8,815 nucleotides of DNA from an uncultured Eubacteriales bacterium (GTDB taxonomy: Bacteria > Bacillota > Clostridia > Christensenellales > Borkfalkiaceae). The stretch covers positions 1 to 8,815 of the forward strand of contig UQZE01000083.1 in NCBI GenBank assembly GCA_900545325.1. Direction: 5' to 3'. The translations under genes were made by a program, and so were the position numbers. Position 1 is the first letter of the stretch; each line of letters starts with the position of its first letter. The notes under the pieces were generated by a model. The model had not been told where the DNA came from, made no database searches, and saw only the letters and a list, made by a program, of their open reading frames with translations. Below are positions 6,341-8,815 of the stretch, one piece after another.

Positions 6341-7657
6341 TTAGTTTTTGTCGTTGAGGCACGCGATACCGGGGAGCACCTTGCCCTCGAAGAGTTCGAG
6401 CGACGCGCCGCCGCCCGTGGAAATGTGCGTCATCTTGTCCGCAAAGCCGAGCTGCTTTACGGCCGCAGCCGAATCGCCGCCGCCGATGATGGTGGTAGCG
6501 CCCTCAGCCTCCGCGAGCGTCTTCGCAACGGCCACGGTGCCCTTCGCGAGCACGGGGTTTTCAAACACGCCCATCGGCCCGTTCCAAATGACGGTCTTGG
6601 CGTTCGCCACTTCCGCGGCGAAAAGTTTTTCCGTTTCGGGCCCGATGTCCAGTCCCATGGCGTCCGCGGGCATATCCGTAACGGAATGCGTTTCCACGTC
6701 GATTTTCGCGTCGATGGGATTCGGGAAAGCTTCCGCCGTTACCGCATCTACGGGAAGAACGAGTTTTTTGCCGAGCTTTTCGGCCTTTTCCATCATTTCC
6801 TTGCAGTAACCGATCTGTTCGTCGTCCACGAGGGATTTGCCGACCTCGTAGCCCTTGGCCTTGAGGAAGGTATACGCCATGCCGCCGCCGATCACCAGGG
6901 TATCGCACTTTTCGAGCAGGTTGGAAATGACCTTTAATTTATCCGCGACTTTCGCGCCGCCCAAAATCGCCACAAACGGGCGTACGGGATGTTCGAGCGC
7001 GTCCGCCATGACGGAAAGTTCCTTTTCGATGAGGAAACCGCAGACCGCGGTCTTCACGAAACCGTATTCCACGATCGCCGCCGTGGTGGCGTGCGAACGG
7101 TGCGCCGTGCCGAAAGCGTCGTTCACATAGATATCGCAGTAGGACGCCAGCTTTTTGCAGAGCGCCTCGTCGCGCTTTTCCTCGCCCGCTTCGAAACGGG
7201 TGTTTTCAAGCAGAACGACGTCGCCGTCCTTCATGTTCGCAACGGCCGCGTCCGCGCTCGGGCCGACCACGTCGGTCGCAAACGCAACGGGCTTGCCCAG
7301 CTTTTCGGCAAGCATGTCCGCAACGGGTTTAAGCGAGAATTTTTCCCTGTCTTTCAGCGCCTTTTTGAGGTATTCCGCTTTGGCTGCCGCCTGTTCGTTT
7401 TCGGGCAGGGCGGCGACCGCGGCCTTTTCCTTTTTATTGAGGCCGAACCCCTCGGTCAGCACATTATGCGGCTTGCCGAGGTGCGAGCACAAAATGACCT
7501 TCGCGCCGTGTTCGATAAGGTACTTTATGGTGGGCAGAGCGCCGTCGATACGGTTTTCGTCGGTGATCACGCCGTCCTTCATCGGAACGTTGAAGTCGAC
7601 TCTGACCAGACATCTTTTGCCTTTTACGTCCACGTCTTTGATCGATTTTTTATTCAT
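6341..7657 (-). CDS. pgk: Pgk, phosphoglycerate kinase with an internal insertion
   Basis: Pgk transfers phosphate from 1,3-bisphosphoglycerate to ADP, an ATP-yielding step of glycolysis; it is a cytoplasmic two-lobed monomer. Key segments are present: VRVDFNVPM (18-26), CSHLGKP (57-63), LENTRFEAGEEK (150-161), NDAFGTAHRSHA (179-190), GGAKVADK (233-240), WNGPMGVFE (358-366), GGGDSAAAV (392-400) and HISTGGGASLELFEG (411-425). The protein has 438 residues against about 395 for most bacteria. The excess is an Ala/Lys/Glu-rich segment at about 64-107, right after the SHLGKP substrate loop. I believe some Clostridia carry a similar insertion, but cannot confirm it here. The ATG follows the strong SD GGAGG by seven bases. 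It is the first gene of a pgk-tpiA operon with its own promoter; gapA, eno and gpm genes are not adjacent. Confidence 0.97.
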   Translation of the reverse strand: MNKKSIKDVDVKGKRCLVRVDFNVPMKDGVITDENRIDGALPTIKYLIEHGAKVILCSHLGKPHNVLTEGFGLNKKEKAAVAALPENEQAAAKAEYLKKALKDREKFSLKPVADMLAEKLGKPVAFATDVVGPSADAAVANMKDGDVVLLENTRFEAGEEKRDEALCKKLASYCDIYVNDAFGTAHRSHATTAAIVEYGFVKTAVCGFLIEKELSVMADALEHPVRPFVAILGGAKVADKLKVISNLLEKCDTLVIGGGMAYTFLKAKGYEVGKSLVDDEQIGYCKEMMEKAEKLGKKLVLPVDAVTAEAFPNPIDAKIDVETHSVTDMPADAMGLDIGPETEKLFAAEVANAKTVIWNGPMGVFENPVLAKGTVAVAKTLAEAEGATTIIGGGDSAAAVKQLGFADKMTHISTGGGASLELFEGKVLPGIACLNDKN

Positions 7658-7691
7658 AAAAACTCCTCCGTTTTTTATTCCTTCGCCATCA

Positions 7692-7720
7692 ATTTTAGTA
7701 AATTATGCATTTTTTGTCAA
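7692..7720 (-). promoter_or_regulatory. Sigma-A promoter of pgk-tpiA
   Basis: On the minus strand TTGACA (7720-7715) and TAAAAT (7697-7692) stand 17 bases apart. The expected start is near 7685, giving a leader of under 30 bases before the pgk ATG that includes the GGAGG SD. The promoter sits in the 112-base gap after trmL. No operator such as a CggR or CcpA site was recognised in that gap. Confidence 0.88.
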
Positions 7721-7769
7721 ATCAATTCGCGCCCTTTTGCAAAAACGCGCCGAAATCCCCGAAAAAACG

Positions 7770-8258
7770 TTATCTTACGGGTATTTCGCCCTCGCGTTTC
7801 AGCCGCGGATAGGAAAGCTGGCGCAGCGCCTCGTACACCCCCACGCACACCGAATTGCCGAGATTGAGCGAACGGCTCTCGTCGATCATGGGAATCCGCA
7901 CGCTCGTATCGTAATGCTCTTTTAAAAGCGCTTCGGGCAGGCCCTTGGTTTCCTTGCCGAATACGAGAAAGTCGCCGTCCGCGTACTTTACGTCGCTGTG
8001 CGTATTTTTCGCCTTGGTGGAAAAAAACCAGAAGGAATGCTCCGCGGAGAACTTGTCCCATACTTCCGAAAAGCTGTCGTAATAAACGATATCCACCAGA
8101 TACCAGTAATCCAGCCCCGCGCGTTTCAGATGCTTGTCCGTAACCTCGAAGCCGAGCGGGCGCACGAGGTGCAGTTTCGACCCCGTCGCCGCGCACGTCC
8201 TGACGATATTCCCCGTATTCTGCGGGATTTCAGGTTCGACCAGAACGATATTCAACAT
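7770..8258 (-). CDS. trmL: TrmL, tRNA (cytidine/uridine-34 2'-O)-methyltransferase
   Basis: TrmL methylates the ribose 2'-OH of the wobble nucleotide of certain leucine tRNAs using S-adenosylmethionine. It is a small SPOUT-class (trefoil-knot) enzyme that works as a dimer. The 162 residues match the family length. The SPOUT motifs are intact: PEIPQNTGNIVRTCAATG (9-26) with the conserved Asn and Arg, LVFGKETKGLP (98-108), and IPMIDESRSLNLGNSVCV (122-139), which forms the knot and SAM site. The start is fixed by a strong SD (AGAGGTGAT) a few bases before the ATG. The gene follows the nitrilase-like gene by 47 bases on the same strand, so the two may share a transcript. No clear intrinsic terminator separates trmL from the pgk promoter. 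Confidence 0.95.
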   Translation of the reverse strand: MLNIVLVEPEIPQNTGNIVRTCAATGSKLHLVRPLGFEVTDKHLKRAGLDYWYLVDIVYYDSFSEVWDKFSAEHSFWFFSTKAKNTHSDVKYADGDFLVFGKETKGLPEALLKEHYDTSVRIPMIDESRSLNLGNSVCVGVYEALRQLSYPRLKREGEIPVR

Positions 8259-8272
8259 TATATCACCTCTTC

Positions 8273-8288
8273 CGCGGCATGCGCCGCG
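8273..8288. other. Perfect hairpin in the gap before trmL
   Basis: CGCGGC-ATGC-GCCGCG forms a six-pair all-GC stem with a four-base loop, just upstream of the trmL SD on the minus strand. No T run follows, so it is not a standard terminator. It could be an RNA processing or stability element, or could slow read-through from the upstream gene. Confidence 0.45.
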
Positions 8289-8305
8289 CTTGTATTTCCC
8301 GCAGC

Positions 8306-8815
8306 TTAAAATCCCTGTTCGAGGAAAAATCCGCGCCTGCGGGTGCTTATCTTATGAAAATCTTTGACAAGGCGTATCTCCGTTTCGTTCACTTCCCTGC
8401 GGGAGGAATACAGGATATCTCCGCCGATCCCCGCCACGCTCACGAATTCCGAGGCGACGAGCGCGATGGGCACCCCGCAGGAAAACGCGGCCGCGCGCAG
8501 CATGATCTCCGTCATGTTGCTCAGCACCTGATGATAAACGCACACGATAAAATCCGCGTCGCAGAGGGACAACACCTTGGCGGCTTCCAGAAAGTAAACG
8601 TCGTCGCCGACGAGCAGGCCGATCCTGCCCGCGCCCGTTTCGTACACGCGGAAGTTTCCTCCCGCGCGGAACTCGCTTTCGTCGAGGGAAAAGCTCATGT
8701 CCGAAACGCCCAGAATACGCCCTTTGTCCGCAATGAGCGCGGAGTGGCGGAAAATGCCGTAAGTATCGGTATCGCAGCCCGAAACGACCACGCCGCCTAT
8801 GGCCTTGCTCAGCCC
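8306..8815 (-). CDS. Nitrilase-superfamily (carbon-nitrogen hydrolase-like) protein, 5'-partial, apparently catalytically degenerate
   Basis: The frame is open to the window edge and gives 169 residues (numbered from the edge). The start shown by the first possible GTG at 8791 is probably internal. The order of segments follows the nitrilase fold: GGVVVSGCDTDTYGIFRHSALIADKGRI (7-34), FRAGGNFRVYETGAGRIGLLVGDD (49-72), FLEAAKVLSLCDADFIVCVYH (75-95) and MLRAAAFSCGVPIALVAS (105-122). Active members carry Glu-Lys-Cys: Lys in an RKxHL-like motif and Cys in CYD. Here the CYD position reads GDD (Gly70), and no lysine occurs between 31 and 80, where VSDMSF stands in place of the RKxHL motif. The glutamate would lie outside the window. 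It therefore looks like a non-catalytic relative or a diverged enzyme. A sensor or scaffold role is speculative. The frame is intact, arguing against simple decay. trmL follows 47 bases downstream. Confidence 0.65.
   Translation of the reverse strand, partial: GLSKAIGGVVVSGCDTDTYGIFRHSALIADKGRILGVSDMSFSLDESEFRAGGNFRVYETGAGRIGLLVGDDVYFLEAAKVLSLCDADFIVCVYHQVLSNMTEIMLRAAAFSCGVPIALVASEFVSVAGIGGDILYSSRREVNETEIRLVKDFHKISTRRRGFFLEQGF

Noticed and set aside
7732..7772. Possible terminator after trmL
   Set aside because: There are two short T runs and a CGCG pair around TTTTGCAAAA, but no stem is followed by a U tract.
1..8815. CRISPR arrays, insertion sequences, tRNA/rRNA genes, prophage or defence genes
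   Set aside because: No regularly spaced repeats, transposase motifs or tRNA-like cloverleaf sequences were seen on either strand. The gene content is housekeeping metabolism.

Overview
The window is an ordinary, densely packed piece of a bacterial chromosome from the Firmicutes (Bacillota), most likely an uncultured member of the class Clostridia. Supporting this are strong AGGAGG-type ribosome binding sites, three near-consensus sigma-A promoters (all with 17-nt spacers), U-tract intrinsic terminators, AhrC/ArgR-like operator sequences and GC-rich coding DNA between very AT-rich intergenic DNA. Genus-level placement is not possible from the sequence alone; an uncultured gut clade such as Christensenellales is only a guess. 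The first 21 bases are not biological: they match Illumina TruSeq adapter sequence, so the left edge is the raw end of an assembled contig.

Left part (22-4442, all minus strand): an arginine biosynthesis operon read argG - argH - argC - argJ, with argJ cut by the contig end. ArgJ and ArgC belong to the acetylated ornithine-forming branch. ArgG and ArgH convert citrulline plus aspartate to arginine plus fumarate. The genes are 0-10 nt apart or overlap. One sigma-A promoter (4472-4500), covered and preceded by ARG-box-like operators, drives the set.

Middle (4443-5574): a 384-nt intergenic region holds the arg promoter and operators, an intrinsic terminator pointing toward the arg promoter, an unexplained GC-rich block, and the promoter of a plus-strand gene for a small two-helix membrane protein with a bacterial PH domain. 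Two back-to-back terminator hairpins then separate that gene from the convergent glycolytic genes.

Right part (5575-8815, all minus strand): pgk and tpiA form a two-gene glycolytic operon with its own strong promoter. Upstream lie trmL (2'-O-methylation of the tRNA wobble base) and the 3' part of a nitrilase-superfamily gene whose catalytic cysteine and lysine appear to be missing.

I did not find a convincing new multi-gene system. The items most worth a second look are the catalytically degenerate nitrilase-like protein, the operator array at argG, the unassigned terminated block upstream of argG, and the adapter artefact that adds false residues to ArgJ.
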